Assembly (NCBI GenBank): GCA_963795385.1
Contig: CAWCHK010000004.1
Location: 186,001 to 250,000, forward strand
Reading direction: 5' to 3'
DNA: 64,000 nucleotides
From: CAVURS01 sp963795385
GTDB taxonomy: Bacteria; Actinomycetota; Actinomycetes; Actinomycetales; CAVURS01
Shown one piece after another: positions 24,386 to 33,696 of this stretch; positions within the stretch are counted from its first letter, which is position 1; every line of letters begins with the position of its first letter. The notes beneath the pieces were generated by a model. That model was given only the letters and a program-made list of their open reading frames with translations. It had not been told where the DNA came from and made no database searches. The translations under genes and the position numbers were made by a program.

Positions 24386-25282
24386 GTGGAGCTGCGCCAG
24401 ATCGCCTACGTCGTCGCCGTGTCGGAGACGCTGAACTTCGGCCGGGCGGCCGAGCACCTCGGCGTGGGCCAGCCGGCGGTGAGCCAGCAGGTCGCCCGGC
24501 TGGAGCGCGAGCTGGGGGTGGTGCTGTTCGACCGCACGTCCCGCGTCGTGTCGCTGAGCGAGGCGGGCCAGCGCTTCCTGCCCGCTGCCCGCGCCGTCCT
24601 GGTCGCGGTCGAGGCGGCCCGGGCCGCCGCGGCGACGGTGTCCGACGAGCCGCGCCGGCTGATCCGGCTGGGGACGAGCACCGGGCTGGGGGAGCGGCTC
24701 GACCTCCTGCTGGACGCGATCCGCCAGGCGGATCCGGCCGCCGGCGTCGAGCTGCTGAGCGCCTCGACCCGGGTGCGGCTGGAGCGGGTGCGGGCCGGGC
24801 AGCTGGACGCGGCGTTCGTCCGCGGCGTCCCGTCGGCCGCCGGGCTCGACATCGTGCCGGTGTGGCAGGACCGGCTGGTCGTGGCGCTGCCGGCCGCGCA
24901 CCCGCTGGGCGATCAGGCGGAGGTCGACCTCGCCGACCTCGCGCCGATCCCCCTACGGATCGTCGCCCGCCGGCAGAACGCACCACTCGTCGATCTGGTC
25001 CTCGCCGCCTGTGCCGCAGCGGGTTTCGAGCCGATCCTGGGTCCGCGCTCACTGCAGCTCGAGGACACGCTCGCGGCGATCGGGCACGGCTCGGCCTGGA
25101 CCGTCGTCTACGCCGCGCACGCCCGGGTGCTGCGCAGCGCCCGGGTCGCGTTCGTCCCCGTGGCCGACCCCGGGCTGGAGATCACGACCAGCCTCGCGGT
25201 GCCGGCCGGTGCCACGTCCCGCGACCTCGCGCCCCTGTTGCGCGCCTGCGCGGCCGTCGCGGAGATCGATCAGGGCGGCTGA
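24386..25282 (+). CDS. LysR-family transcriptional regulator
   Basis: 298 residues. The N-terminal winged helix-turn-helix spans 1-60 (YVVAVSETLNFGRAAEHLGV, then QPAVSQQVARLERELG), and a two-lobed substrate-binding domain begins near 90. The length is typical. GTG 24386 is used; it begins exactly at the conserved ELRQIAYVV. It is divergent from the SDR-cupin pair and upstream of an MDR reductase and a SnoaL-like protein on its own strand, so it could control either side. The inducer is unknown. Confidence 0.87.
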   Translation: MELRQIAYVVAVSETLNFGRAAEHLGVGQPAVSQQVARLERELGVVLFDRTSRVVSLSEAGQRFLPAARAVLVAVEAARAAAATVSDEPRRLIRLGTSTGLGERLDLLLDAIRQADPAAGVELLSASTRVRLERVRAGQLDAAFVRGVPSAAGLDIVPVWQDRLVVALPAAHPLGDQAEVDLADLAPIPLRIVARRQNAPLVDLVLAACAAAGFEPILGPRSLQLEDTLAAIGHGSAWTVVYAAHARVLRSARVAFVPVADPGLEITTSLAVPAGATSRDLAPLLRACAAVAEIDQGG

Positions 25283-25340
25283 TGGCTGCGGGTGCCGATC
25301 GCCCGTTGATCGGCGGCCGCCGCCCGGCTCGACTGGGGTG

Positions 25341-26285
25341 ATGCAGGAGACGATGACCCGCGCGGCCACGATCAGCGCGATGGTTCCCACCGGCAGCGGG
25401 TCTGTGCAGCTGCGGGAGGTTCCGCCGCCGTTGGCCGCCCCGGGCGAGCTCGTGGTGGCGGTCGAGGCGTACTCGGTGAACCGCGGCGAGACGCTCCTGC
25501 TCGACGCTCCGGCTCCGGGCTGGCGACCGGGCAAGGACGTCGCGGGCACGGTGGCCGTCGCGGCGGCGGACGGGACCGGGCCGGCGGTCGGCCGGCGGGT
25601 CGTCGGCCACCCGGAGAGTGGCGGGTGGGCCGAGCGCGTCGCCGTGCCGGTCGACCGCACCGCCCTGCTCCCAGCCGCCGTCGACATGCACGTGGGCGCA
25701 ACCCTGCCGCTCGCCGGCCTCACCGCCCTGCGGCTGCTCCGGACCGCCGGGCCGCTGGCCGGCCGGCGGCTGCTGATCACCGGCGCCTCCGGCGGGGTCG
25801 GCCACTACCTCGTCGAGCTCGCCGCCGCGCAGGGCGCCGAGGTCACGGCCGTCGCCGGCAGCGCCAAGAGGGGTGCTCGGCTGCTGGAGCTGGGCGCAAC
25901 GGGGCTCGTCACCGAGCCGTCGAGCCTGACCGGCCGGTACGACGTGATCATCGAATCCGTAGGCGGGGCAATGCTTCCGGCGGTCTGGCGCCTGCTCGAC
26001 GACCATGGCCTGCTGATCTGGATGGGCCAGGCCAGCGGCGAGCGCCCGGTCCTCGACTTCTTCGACTGGACCGGGGGAGCCAACGCCACGCTGCGCAAGT
26101 TCCTCTACTCCGACAGCCCGACCTCCGACGCGGAGGACCTGGCCACGCTGGTCCGGCTGGTCGAGCGCGGGCTCCTGCACCCCGAGATCGACCGGGTCGT
26201 CGACTGGCGCCGGACGCCCGAGGTCCTGGACGCACTGCTCGCCCGACAGATCCGAGGCAACGCCGTTCTGGAGGTCACGTCATGA
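25341..26285 (+). CDS. Zinc-free MDR family oxidoreductase (quinone reductase-like)
   Basis: 314 residues. The N-terminal GroES-like domain includes PGELVVAVEAYSVNRGETLL and the NAD(P)-binding domain has LLITGASGGVGHYLVELAAA. No zinc-ligand cysteines are present, as in NADPH:quinone or enoyl reductases. A second ATG at 25353 preceded by AGGAG is an alternative start that would drop four residues. The stop overlaps the next start as ATGA. It probably reduces an alpha,beta-unsaturated carbonyl or a quinone with NADPH. Confidence 0.83.
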   Translation: MQETMTRAATISAMVPTGSGSVQLREVPPPLAAPGELVVAVEAYSVNRGETLLLDAPAPGWRPGKDVAGTVAVAAADGTGPAVGRRVVGHPESGGWAERVAVPVDRTALLPAAVDMHVGATLPLAGLTALRLLRTAGPLAGRRLLITGASGGVGHYLVELAAAQGAEVTAVAGSAKRGARLLELGATGLVTEPSSLTGRYDVIIESVGGAMLPAVWRLLDDHGLLIWMGQASGERPVLDFFDWTGGANATLRKFLYSDSPTSDAEDLATLVRLVERGLLHPEIDRVVDWRRTPEVLDALLARQIRGNAVLEVTS

Positions 26286-26704
26286 CAGTCGTAGCGCGCA
26301 ACACCGAAGCCCGGTCGGTCCTGGAGAGCTACCTGGACGCACTCACCCGGGGCGACCTGGCAGCGGTCGCGGACAGCTTCGCCGAGGACGCAACGTGGTG
26401 GCTCCACGGCACCCTGCCGCTGGCCGGCGTCAAGCGCGGTCGCGCGGCCATCGTGGAGTTCCTCTCCAGCGCCGGGACGCTCTACCAGGCGGGCACGCAG
26501 ACGTTCGCCTTCGGAGATGTGACGGCGGAGGGGGACCGGGCCGTGCTGGAGTGGACCGTGCAGGCCGTGGCAACGGCGACCGGACAGCCCTACGACAACG
26601 CGTACTGCGGCGTCTTCCGGGTCCGCGAAGGCCGCATCGTCGAGGTCCGCGAGTACCTCGACTCGTTGCACGCGGCGCAGGTGCTCTACTCACCCGAGGG
26701 GTGA
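26282..26704 (+). CDS. SnoaL-like / NTF2-fold protein
   Basis: 140 residues with the SnoaL-like cone fold: helix ARSVLESYLDALTRGDLAAV, strand FAEDATWWLHGTLPLAGVKR, and late strands YCGVFRVREGRIVEVREYLD. It is translationally coupled to the preceding MDR reductase (ATGA). Such proteins are small cyclases, isomerases or ligand binders. The shared operon suggests that it acts on the same small molecule as the reductase, but the substrate cannot be named. Confidence 0.82.
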   Translation: MTVVARNTEARSVLESYLDALTRGDLAAVADSFAEDATWWLHGTLPLAGVKRGRAAIVEFLSSAGTLYQAGTQTFAFGDVTAEGDRAVLEWTVQAVATATGQPYDNAYCGVFRVREGRIVEVREYLDSLHAAQVLYSPEG

Positions 26705-26735
26705 CGGGCGCCGGCCGTCGTGCGAGGCTCGGACC

Positions 26736-27185
26736 GTGGCCACGACCCTCTACGACGTTGCTGGCGGCGGTCCCGCGTTCCTGGCTCTCGCCGCCGCCCA
26801 CCACGAGCGCTGTCTCGCCGATCCCGAGCTGAACCACCCGTTCTCGCACCCCGGCCAGAACCCCCAGCACGTCGAGCGGCTGGCGGCCTACTGGGCCGAG
26901 GTGCTCGGCGGGCCGCCGGCGTACTCGCAGTCCCTCGGTGACCAGACCAGCCTCCAGCAGATGCATGCGGGCAACGGGGACATGACCGACCTCGGCCGAC
27001 GGTTCGTCGAGTGCTTCGTCCTCGCGATGGACGACGCCGGCCTGCCCGACGAGCCGGCGTTCCGGGCCGCGATGCGGGCGTACATGGAGTGGGCGGTCGC
27101 GGACGTCCTGACCTACTCGGCCGTGGACGCGCAGGTGCCGCCCGGCATCGGCCTGCCGCACTGGTCCTGGGACGGCCTGCAGTAG
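26736..27185 (+). CDS. Truncated haemoglobin-like protein
   Basis: 149 residues starting at GTG. The globin pattern of group II truncated haemoglobins is visible: an early AFLALAAAHHERCLADPELN helix region, HVERLAAYWAEVLGGPPAYS, and a probable proximal His in LQQMHAGNGDMTDLGRRF, followed by a long G/H helix (RAYMEWAVADVLTYS). It lacks the usual Trp at G8, so the distal pocket may differ. It lies 31 bases after the SnoaL-like gene and may be co-transcribed. Likely roles are O2/NO binding or NO detoxification. Confidence 0.8.
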   Translation: MATTLYDVAGGGPAFLALAAAHHERCLADPELNHPFSHPGQNPQHVERLAAYWAEVLGGPPAYSQSLGDQTSLQQMHAGNGDMTDLGRRFVECFVLAMDDAGLPDEPAFRAAMRAYMEWAVADVLTYSAVDAQVPPGIGLPHWSWDGLQ

Positions 27186-27230
27186 CGCGGTTCCGGGCCG
27201 CCTCGGCTCAGGCGGCCCGGAACCGTGTCG

Positions 27231-28931
27231 TCAGGGCTGGCAGGGGTTCCCCCTCAGGTCCCGGTTGAAGTTGTTGATCCTCGTGGCGGTGGTGAACCCG
27301 GCGTCCGGGTAGACGCTCGCGAGCAGGTGGCCGAAGGCCGTGGTCGAGCTGCCGCCGAAGTGGTTGATCGTGCCCGGGATGTGGTTGCCCCCCTCCTGCC
27401 AGGCACAGGCTCCGGGTCCGCTCACGGTGCTGGTGAAGAAGGGGTAGAACGCTGCGCCCAGTGGCGGGTTGGTGCAGTGGGCGCCCGTGGTGCGGTCGCA
27501 GGCCGGCACCACGTCGCGCTCGATGGCGGGCAGGTCGGCCTCGAACCGCACGTCCTCGTACTGGCGGCCCCGGCTCGTCGGGCTGGTGAAGATCACCGGA
27601 GTGGGGTGCAGCCGGGCGTCGGTGGCGGCGTCCGGCAGCGTTCCGGGCCAACGGTTCTGATACGACTGACCGTCGTAGTCGTTGTCGCCCTCGCCATCAC
27701 CGCTCCCCGTGCACGAGGTGATGTGGATGACCAGCGAGTCCGCACCCGGCAGGCAGGCCGCGTCGTCGTCGTCGAGCGCCGGGTCGTCCGGTCCCGGGGT
27801 GGCGCAGTTGCCCGTGGCCGGGTCGATGGCTCGGCACAGCTCGAAGTGGCCGATCTCGTCGGAGTACGCCGCGTTGTACGTGTGAGCACCCCAGGACGTG
27901 CCGCGCGGTGCGGAGGTGTCGTACTCGGCGTGGAACGCGTACGGCCGGGACGTGCACTTCTTGGCGTTGGGCGCGTAGATGACCTGACCGAACCCGTTGG
28001 CGATGCTGGCCGTCATCGAGCCGCTCTGGTGCGTCGTGGTGTCGGTGATGTCGGCCCGCATCCCGGCCGCGGTGTCGTGCAGGTGCACAGTCAGCCGGTC
28101 ACCGGAGTTCATCAGGAGGTCCTTGGCCGGATCGGGGTTCAGCGCCACGGACGGGTTGGCGCTGTCGGAGATCTTCAGCGGATCCGCGGGTGCCTGGGAC
28201 GCACCGCTCCTGGTGACGTAGGCCCAGTTGATGGGCTCCTCACCGACCAGGAAGTGGTTGTTGAGGCAGTCCGCGTTGTTGGGGATCTGCGTGTTCTGGT
28301 TCAGGCCGAGGCTGTCGATCGTCATGTTGGCGCACCACTGGGTCGCGGTGCAGCCGAAGCCCTCGAACTGCGGCACGTAGCCGGGCTCGTAGAACTGCAG
28401 CTCCATGAAGGCGTTGCCCGGATGCCGACCGATGTAGGCGGGTGAGCCCGGGTTGACGCTGGTGAACTTCGCGTTGACGTCGGAGTCCGGCTGGCACACG
28501 CGGGTGTACTCCGGCGCGGACTCGGAGTCACACATGGTGAGCCCGAGCCAGAACGTCGGGCGCAGCTCGAAGTCCCAGGTCCCTCCGGTGCCGTTCTGCT
28601 TCGGCCGCACGGGCGGGTTCTTCGGCAGCTGGAGCTGGTACGTCATGTCGTACCCGGTTCCCGCCTTGGTCGACCGGAACTCGACCGACGGCTCGTCGTG
28701 GCCGACGTAGCCGCCGTCCGGCCCGATCGCGGGCTCGGGATCCGTGCACTGGCTGGAGAACTTCACGCAGTACGACAGATGACTCGCGTTCGCGGCCCGT
28801 ACGTTCGCGTTCGTGGCCAGGGCCTGACGGTCCGGCTGCGCGCTCGCCGCCTTGGACGCGTGGGCCGGCAGAGCGGCGCCCATCGCGACGATCAGGGTTC
28901 CGGTGGCGAAGATGACGGCGACCTTGCGCAT
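27231..28931 (-). CDS. Large secreted protein of unknown function
   Basis: 566 residues with a clear Sec signal peptide: MRKVAVIFATGTLIVAMGAA followed by the cleavage region LPAHASKA. GGGAGGA lies four bases before the ATG. The mature part has many Cys residues in pairs (SYCVKFSSQCTDPEP, MTIDSLGLNQN after CAN), aromatic-rich beta-like segments and an acidic DDPALDDDDAACLPGAD loop. No transmembrane segment follows the signal. No family is recognised with confidence. The Cys pattern suggests disulfide bonds outside the cell. The gene stands alone. A perfect 16-base palindrome CCCGCGGCGCCGCGGG lies 55 bases upstream. Confidence 0.75.
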   Translation of the reverse strand: MRKVAVIFATGTLIVAMGAALPAHASKAASAQPDRQALATNANVRAANASHLSYCVKFSSQCTDPEPAIGPDGGYVGHDEPSVEFRSTKAGTGYDMTYQLQLPKNPPVRPKQNGTGGTWDFELRPTFWLGLTMCDSESAPEYTRVCQPDSDVNAKFTSVNPGSPAYIGRHPGNAFMELQFYEPGYVPQFEGFGCTATQWCANMTIDSLGLNQNTQIPNNADCLNNHFLVGEEPINWAYVTRSGASQAPADPLKISDSANPSVALNPDPAKDLLMNSGDRLTVHLHDTAAGMRADITDTTTHQSGSMTASIANGFGQVIYAPNAKKCTSRPYAFHAEYDTSAPRGTSWGAHTYNAAYSDEIGHFELCRAIDPATGNCATPGPDDPALDDDDAACLPGADSLVIHITSCTGSGDGEGDNDYDGQSYQNRWPGTLPDAATDARLHPTPVIFTSPTSRGRQYEDVRFEADLPAIERDVVPACDRTTGAHCTNPPLGAAFYPFFTSTVSGPGACAWQEGGNHIPGTINHFGGSSTTAFGHLLASVYPDAGFTTATRINNFNRDLRGNPCQP

Positions 28932-29135
28932 GAGTCCTCCCGGCGGCGGCAGACGTTGACCATCGGTCTGCCCGCCAGAGGCTCCCCCGCGGCGCCGCGG
29001 GTAGACGGGGGTGAACCTAGTCCTCGCTTCGGTCCCTGACAACCATTGCCAGCCAACGGTTTTCGGCAACCGCGCGCCACCGGTCCGGGTTTGGTCACGC
29101 CATGGTCAAGCATTGGTCACGCCGGGCGCCTCGGC

Positions 29136-29852
29136 TCAGGCGAACAGGGGTGGCAGCAGGAACAGCATCATCGCCGACCAGGTCACGTGGGTGATGATCG
29201 GCGCCAGCACGCCGCCGGTGGCCCGCCGCTGCAGAGCCAGCACCAGGCCGAGCGTGACGGCGGCGAAGATCAGCATCGGGTTGCGCGTCGCCAGGGTGGC
29301 CGCGGCGTACACCACGGTCGAGATGACGACCGGATGCTCGCGGCCGATGGCGGCGAACAGCCCGCCGCGGAAGAAGACCTCCTCGGCCACGCCGTTGACC
29401 AGCGTCACGAGCGTGATCAGGGGCAGGGACCCGCGACGGGCGTGGGCCAGGACGCTCTCGACGTAGTCGTGCAGCGGCCCGATCTCGCGCACCACGAGGG
29501 CGCCGACGATGAACACCGCCCCCGCCAGGACGCCGACGACGAGTCCGGTCACGACCGGGCGGCGCAGCGCCCCGCGGTACGGCGCGTAGCCCAGGTGCAG
29601 CGGCCCGGACAGCAGGCCGCCGACGGTCCACGTGGCAGCGACCGCGAGGGTCAGGGGATAGAACGCAACACCGCCGGGACGCACCGACAGGGAGATCCCG
29701 AGCAGGGTCGCTCCGACGACGAGGACGACCGCGACGATCACCCGTCGCCGGCGGAACTCCTCGTCCGGCTGTCCATGGTCGCGGGGGACCTTGTCCACGA
29801 AGGCCGTCGCGACGGCACGCCCCAGCCAGCCCTGCGACGGTGCGGATGTCAT
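29136..29852 (-). CDS. CPBP-family intramembrane metalloprotease
   Basis: 238 residues with about six to eight transmembrane helices. The family motif is GVAEEVFFRGGLFAAIGREH (Glu-Glu-x3-Arg), with later conserved PMLIFAAVTLGLVLALQRRA and a His/Asn helix (APIITHVTWSAMMLF). CPBP (Abi/CAAX-type) proteases cleave prenylated or membrane substrates, or act in bacteriocin self-immunity. ATG 29852 overlaps the stop of the NAD-binding gene (ATGA), so the two are co-translated. Confidence 0.85.
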   Translation of the reverse strand: MTSAPSQGWLGRAVATAFVDKVPRDHGQPDEEFRRRRVIVAVVLVVGATLLGISLSVRPGGVAFYPLTLAVAATWTVGGLLSGPLHLGYAPYRGALRRPVVTGLVVGVLAGAVFIVGALVVREIGPLHDYVESVLAHARRGSLPLITLVTLVNGVAEEVFFRGGLFAAIGREHPVVISTVVYAAATLATRNPMLIFAAVTLGLVLALQRRATGGVLAPIITHVTWSAMMLFLLPPLFA

Positions 29853-30778
29853 CGCCCGGCGGAGCTCGCTGCGGGCTTCGCGTCCGCCTCGGCCCGGGCC
29901 CGGTCGGCGAGCGCGAGGCGTACGGCGTCGTCGTACCCGATGGTCGATCCGGGCACCACGTCCTCGATCGAGTGGTCGGTGACGACCATCTCGTTGGTCA
30001 TCGAGTCCACCAGGTTGCGGGCCGTGTCGGTGTCGACGTCGGTGACCAGCGAGAGCCACAGGGACGACAGCCGCGGTGAGAGCAGCGGGACGCTGACGTT
30101 GGGGAGCCTCTTGTCCAGGATGGCCGCCGCGCGCCTCAGCATGTCGATGTAGCGCAACACCTCCGGGCCGCCGATCTCGAAGACACGACCCTCGGCCTCC
30201 GGGGCCTCGAGGACGCCGACGAGGTAGCGCAGGACGTCCGGCAGGGCGATCGGCTGGGTGCGCGTGTTGACCCAGTCCGGCGTGACCATCGCCGGCAGGT
30301 GGTCGACCAGCTGGCGGGTGATCTCCCAGGAGATGCCGCCGTGGCCGATGACGACGGCGGCCCGCAGCACGGTCACCGGTACGCCGGCCAACGGCAGGAG
30401 CTGCTCAACCTGCCGCCGGGACCGCAGGTGCGGCGACAGGTCGGCGTCGTCCACGCCCAGCCCGCCCAGGTAGATGATCCGCCCGGCACCCCGCTCGGCG
30501 GCGGCCCGGCCGAAGTTCAGCGCGGCGTCCGCGTCCTTGTCCTCGAAGTCCTCGGACTCCAGCGAGTGCACCAGGTAGTACGCCGCGTCGACCCCCTCCA
30601 GGGCCTGCTCCAGGCTGGCCGCGTCCGCGACGTCGCCGAACACCGGCTCCCCGGCGCCCTCGTAGGCGTCCGGGTGCCGGGTCATCGCCCGCACCCGGTG
30701 ACCCTGCTCGACGAGGACGCGGGCCAGGTGCGACCCGACGAATCCGGACGCACCGGTCACCAGCACGACCTTCGACAT
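29849..30778 (-). CDS. NAD(P)H-binding NmrA-like / epimerase-like protein
   Basis: 309 residues with the Rossmann motif KVVLVTGASGFVGSHLARVL at the N-terminus and an atypical SDR core: DAAYYLVHSLE, IIYLGGLGVDD and VTVLRAAVVIGHGG. This is typical of the ubiquinone-biosynthesis/NmrA-like group (for example COQ11-like and Rv-type NAD-dependent epimerases) without the YxxxK tetrad. The C-terminal 110 residues (MLRRAAAILDKRLPNVSVPL) form an added helical domain. It is coupled to the CPBP protease gene by ATGA. Possible role: a redox-sensing or lipid-modifying membrane-associated enzyme. Confidence 0.78.
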   Translation of the reverse strand: MSKVVLVTGASGFVGSHLARVLVEQGHRVRAMTRHPDAYEGAGEPVFGDVADAASLEQALEGVDAAYYLVHSLESEDFEDKDADAALNFGRAAAERGAGRIIYLGGLGVDDADLSPHLRSRRQVEQLLPLAGVPVTVLRAAVVIGHGGISWEITRQLVDHLPAMVTPDWVNTRTQPIALPDVLRYLVGVLEAPEAEGRVFEIGGPEVLRYIDMLRRAAAILDKRLPNVSVPLLSPRLSSLWLSLVTDVDTDTARNLVDSMTNEMVVTDHSIEDVVPGSTIGYDDAVRLALADRARAEADAKPAASSAGR

Positions 30779-30879
30779 ACCTGCAGTCTGCCGAGGCGCC
30801 GCGGGCTCGCCAGCCGGGGCTCGATCACGCCACCATGACCCTCGTCACGTCCGCCGGCCGGCGGACCCGCCGCCGCTGC

Positions 30880-32481
30880 TCAGAAGCCGCCCGAGCGCCG
30901 CAGGGACCTCGGCCGGCCGTCGGGGTCGTACACCGTGCGGTAGAGGGGGCGGGCCCAGGCCAGGGTCCGGCGGCCCAGGCGCGGTGCGTCGTACGGCCGC
31001 AGCCGGCCCGGTGGTCGCGTACCGCTCCGGCCCCGCCGGTGCCAGTCGGCCAGGGCCCGGGCGCTGGCCGCGAACGCCGCGAAGGCCGAGTCGGGGTCGA
31101 TCAGGTCCGCGTCGTCATCGTCTGCGCGGTCGAGGTGCTCGCGGGCCAGGGTGAGCCGGAGGTCGCGGGCGAAGGCGCGCGCGCCGTCGCCGAACCGGTC
31201 CAGCACCCGCGGCTCGCGCTCGTCGAGGGTGTCGTCGAGGACCGCGCAGGAGAGCTCCGAGTCGTGCGTCCACGACCGGCGGTTGACGTTGTCCGAGCCG
31301 ACCGAGGCCCAGACGTCGTCGATCACGCAGGTCTTGGCGTGCACGTAGACCGGCGTGCCGGCGTGGTTCTCGACGCCGTAGACCGCGACCCGGTCGCCGC
31401 CGGCCGCCCGGATCAGGTCGAGGGCGAGCTGGCGGCCGACGAGGTTCGGCGGCATCGACCAGCGGCCGTCCTGGTCGGGATGGTGCGGTACGACGGCGAT
31501 CAGCCGCAGCTCCGGGTCGGCGCGCAACGCATCGGCGAAGCAGGCCACGACGTCCGGCGCCCAGAGGTACTGGTCCTCGAGATAGATCAGCCGGTGCGCC
31601 CGCCGGACGGCCTTCTCGTAGGCGTGGGCGATGCTGCGCTCGCCGTCGGGAGCGAAGGGGTAGCCGCGCCGGCGGTGCGGATAGGTGCGCAGCACCTGGA
31701 CCGTCCGCGTACCCCGCCGCTCGGGGTCCGGGAGCGGCTCCGGCAGGGCGCGCGGGGTCGTGTCGTCGCGATGCACCGCGTCACCGACTCGGTGGATCGG
31801 GTTGCGGCTCAACGGCGTCGGGTCGTCCCACCGCTCGCGGAAGCTCGCCTCGATGTCTCCGACGGCCGGGCCCTGGATGGCCAGCTGGAGGTCGTGCCAC
31901 GGGGGCCGCGGCCCGTAGACCGCCGCCATCGGCTGGGACTGCCGGTCGCCGTGATGCTCCGGCCCGTCGAAGCGGCTGTGGCACAAGTCGATCCCGCCGG
32001 CGAAGGCGATGTCGAGCTCGGGTCGGCCCGGGTGCCGCAGGACGACGAACTTCTGATGGTGGGACCCGCCCGGCCGCACCCGCATGTCGAGCAGGCACTC
32101 ACCCCCGGCATCCTCGATCTCCTCGCCGAGGTGGCGGTTCTCGCGCTCGCTGAAGGCCAGGCGGTCCAGGTGCGAGCGCCAGACGAGCCCCCTCACGACG
32201 ACGCCGCGGGCCGCGGCCGCGCACAGGACGCGGGACACTTCGCTGCCGTCGTCGTCCAGCGCCTGGTCCGGGTCGCCGCGCCAGTCCGTGAAGAGCAGCA
32301 GGTCGCCCCGTCGCAGGGCGCCGATGCACCGCACGAGCTGCGGGAAGTACGACGCGCCGTGGACCAGGGCCCGGACCTCGTTGCCCTCGGTCCAGGGCCG
32401 ACCGTCCGGATGGCGCCGGTCCAGCCCCGTCGCCGGGTTGCCGCGCTCGGTGGCGGTCAGCAGCCAGTCGGTGGCGCTCAC
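30880..32481 (-). CDS. Phospholipase D-like protein
   Basis: 533 residues with two PLD half-sites. The second HKD motif is complete (VHAKTCVIDDVWASVGSDN). The first reads SHHQKFVVLRHPG, where the expected Asp is Arg. It also has AFAGGIDLCHSRFDG, typical of bacterial PLDs, and a C-terminal basic tail. The GTG start overlaps the alcohol dehydrogenase stop (GTGA). No signal peptide is visible, so it may be cytoplasmic or act on cardiolipin or phospholipids at the inner face. The altered first HKD may reduce or change activity. Confidence 0.83.
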   Translation of the reverse strand: MSATDWLLTATERGNPATGLDRRHPDGRPWTEGNEVRALVHGASYFPQLVRCIGALRRGDLLLFTDWRGDPDQALDDDGSEVSRVLCAAAARGVVVRGLVWRSHLDRLAFSERENRHLGEEIEDAGGECLLDMRVRPGGSHHQKFVVLRHPGRPELDIAFAGGIDLCHSRFDGPEHHGDRQSQPMAAVYGPRPPWHDLQLAIQGPAVGDIEASFRERWDDPTPLSRNPIHRVGDAVHRDDTTPRALPEPLPDPERRGTRTVQVLRTYPHRRRGYPFAPDGERSIAHAYEKAVRRAHRLIYLEDQYLWAPDVVACFADALRADPELRLIAVVPHHPDQDGRWSMPPNLVGRQLALDLIRAAGGDRVAVYGVENHAGTPVYVHAKTCVIDDVWASVGSDNVNRRSWTHDSELSCAVLDDTLDEREPRVLDRFGDGARAFARDLRLTLAREHLDRADDDDADLIDPDSAFAAFAASARALADWHRRGRSGTRPPGRLRPYDAPRLGRRTLAWARPLYRTVYDPDGRPRSLRRSGGF

Positions 32482-33548
32482 GGGGTCATCCAAGCGCCCG
32501 CACCGGCGGCGCGCACGTCGATGACGGTGACGCCGTCGAGGTCTCCGCGAGACATCCGGGCCATCGCCTCGGGTACGTCGTCGAGTGAGATCCGGTGCTG
32601 CACCAGGTCCTGCGGCCGCAGTTGCCCGGTGGCCACGAGGTGCAACAGGTCCGGGTAGTCGCCGGCCGCCATGCCGTGGCTGCCCAGCACGGTGAGCTCC
32701 CGGGCGACCACCTCAGGCATCGGCACCACCGGATCCTGCGCAAGCAGCCCGATCTGCACGTGCCGGCCCCTCGGGCCCAGGGACCGGATGGCCAGGCCGA
32801 GGGTGGCCTGATGCCCCACTGCGTCGACGGAGACGTGAACACCATTGTCCGATGCGAGGTCTCGCACGGCGTCGACGGCGTCGCCTCTGGTGAGACCGGC
32901 CGTGCTGATGGTCGCCACCGCGCCGCAGTCCGCCGCCCGGGCCAGCGCGACCGGGTCGACGTCGACGGCCAGGACCCGGGCGCCGAGCGCCGTACCGATC
33001 ATCACGGCACTCAGCCCGACGCCACCGCAACCGACGACGAGGAGGGTCTCGCCGCGCTGCAGGCGCCCCTGGTGGGCCAGCCCGCGGTAGGCGGTGGCGA
33101 ACCGGCAGCCCAGCAGCGCCGCCGCCCCGCCGTCGACGCCGGGCGGCACACGGACCAGGTTGACGTCGGCGTCGTGGAGGGCCACCAGCTCGGCGAACGA
33201 GCCGTCGTGGGTGAAGCCGGGCTGGGTCTGGTTGCGGCAGACCTGGGCGTTCCCGCCCCGACACTCGGGACACCGGCCGCAGGCGCAGGCGAACGGCGTG
33301 GTGACGCGCTCGCCCACCGCGAAGTCGCGGACCTCCGGGCCGATGGAGTCGATGACACCGACCAGCTCGTGCCCCGGGACGTGCGGCAGCGGCACCCCTG
33401 CGTCGTGGCCGAGCCAGGCGTGGATGTCGCTGCGGCACAAGCCGGTCGTCTCCACCCGGACGACGACGCCGCGCGCGCTCGCGACCGGCTCGGCGAGCTC
33501 GCGCAGGGTGGGCTCCTGGCCGAACCGGTCGAACTGCACTGCGCGCAC
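32478..33548 (-). CDS. Zinc-dependent alcohol dehydrogenase (MDR)
   Basis: 356 residues. The catalytic zinc region is TTGLCRSDIHAWLGHD followed by PHVPGHE. The structural zinc lobe is CACGRCPECRGGNAQVC, and the NAD motif is LLVVGCGGVGLSAVMIG. AGGAGG lies seven bases before the GTG start. It is translationally coupled to the phospholipase D-like gene. Likely an NAD-dependent alcohol or aldehyde-thiol dehydrogenase; its close divergence from formate-tetrahydrofolate ligase (149-base gap) would fit C1/formaldehyde metabolism, but this is inferred from position only. Confidence 0.88.
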   Translation of the reverse strand: MRAVQFDRFGQEPTLRELAEPVASARGVVVRVETTGLCRSDIHAWLGHDAGVPLPHVPGHELVGVIDSIGPEVRDFAVGERVTTPFACACGRCPECRGGNAQVCRNQTQPGFTHDGSFAELVALHDADVNLVRVPPGVDGGAAALLGCRFATAYRGLAHQGRLQRGETLLVVGCGGVGLSAVMIGTALGARVLAVDVDPVALARAADCGAVATISTAGLTRGDAVDAVRDLASDNGVHVSVDAVGHQATLGLAIRSLGPRGRHVQIGLLAQDPVVPMPEVVARELTVLGSHGMAAGDYPDLLHLVATGQLRPQDLVQHRISLDDVPEAMARMSRGDLDGVTVIDVRAAGAGAWMTP

Positions 33549-33696
33549 GGCGTACCTCCTCGGCCCGATTCTGCCCGTCCTGCCGCTGGCGACCGGTTCC
33601 TGACCCTGGACACAGGACGCCGGTCGTTCGTACTGTCGCACCTGGTCGACCGCGTGCAGCGTCGCATGCGATCCCGGGACTGCGCGGAGGTCGGCT

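Noticed and set aside
28986..29001. Perfect 16-base palindrome CCCGCGGCGCCGCGGG as an operator
   Set aside because: Purely GC-composed palindromes arise easily at this base composition, and no regulator is nearby.
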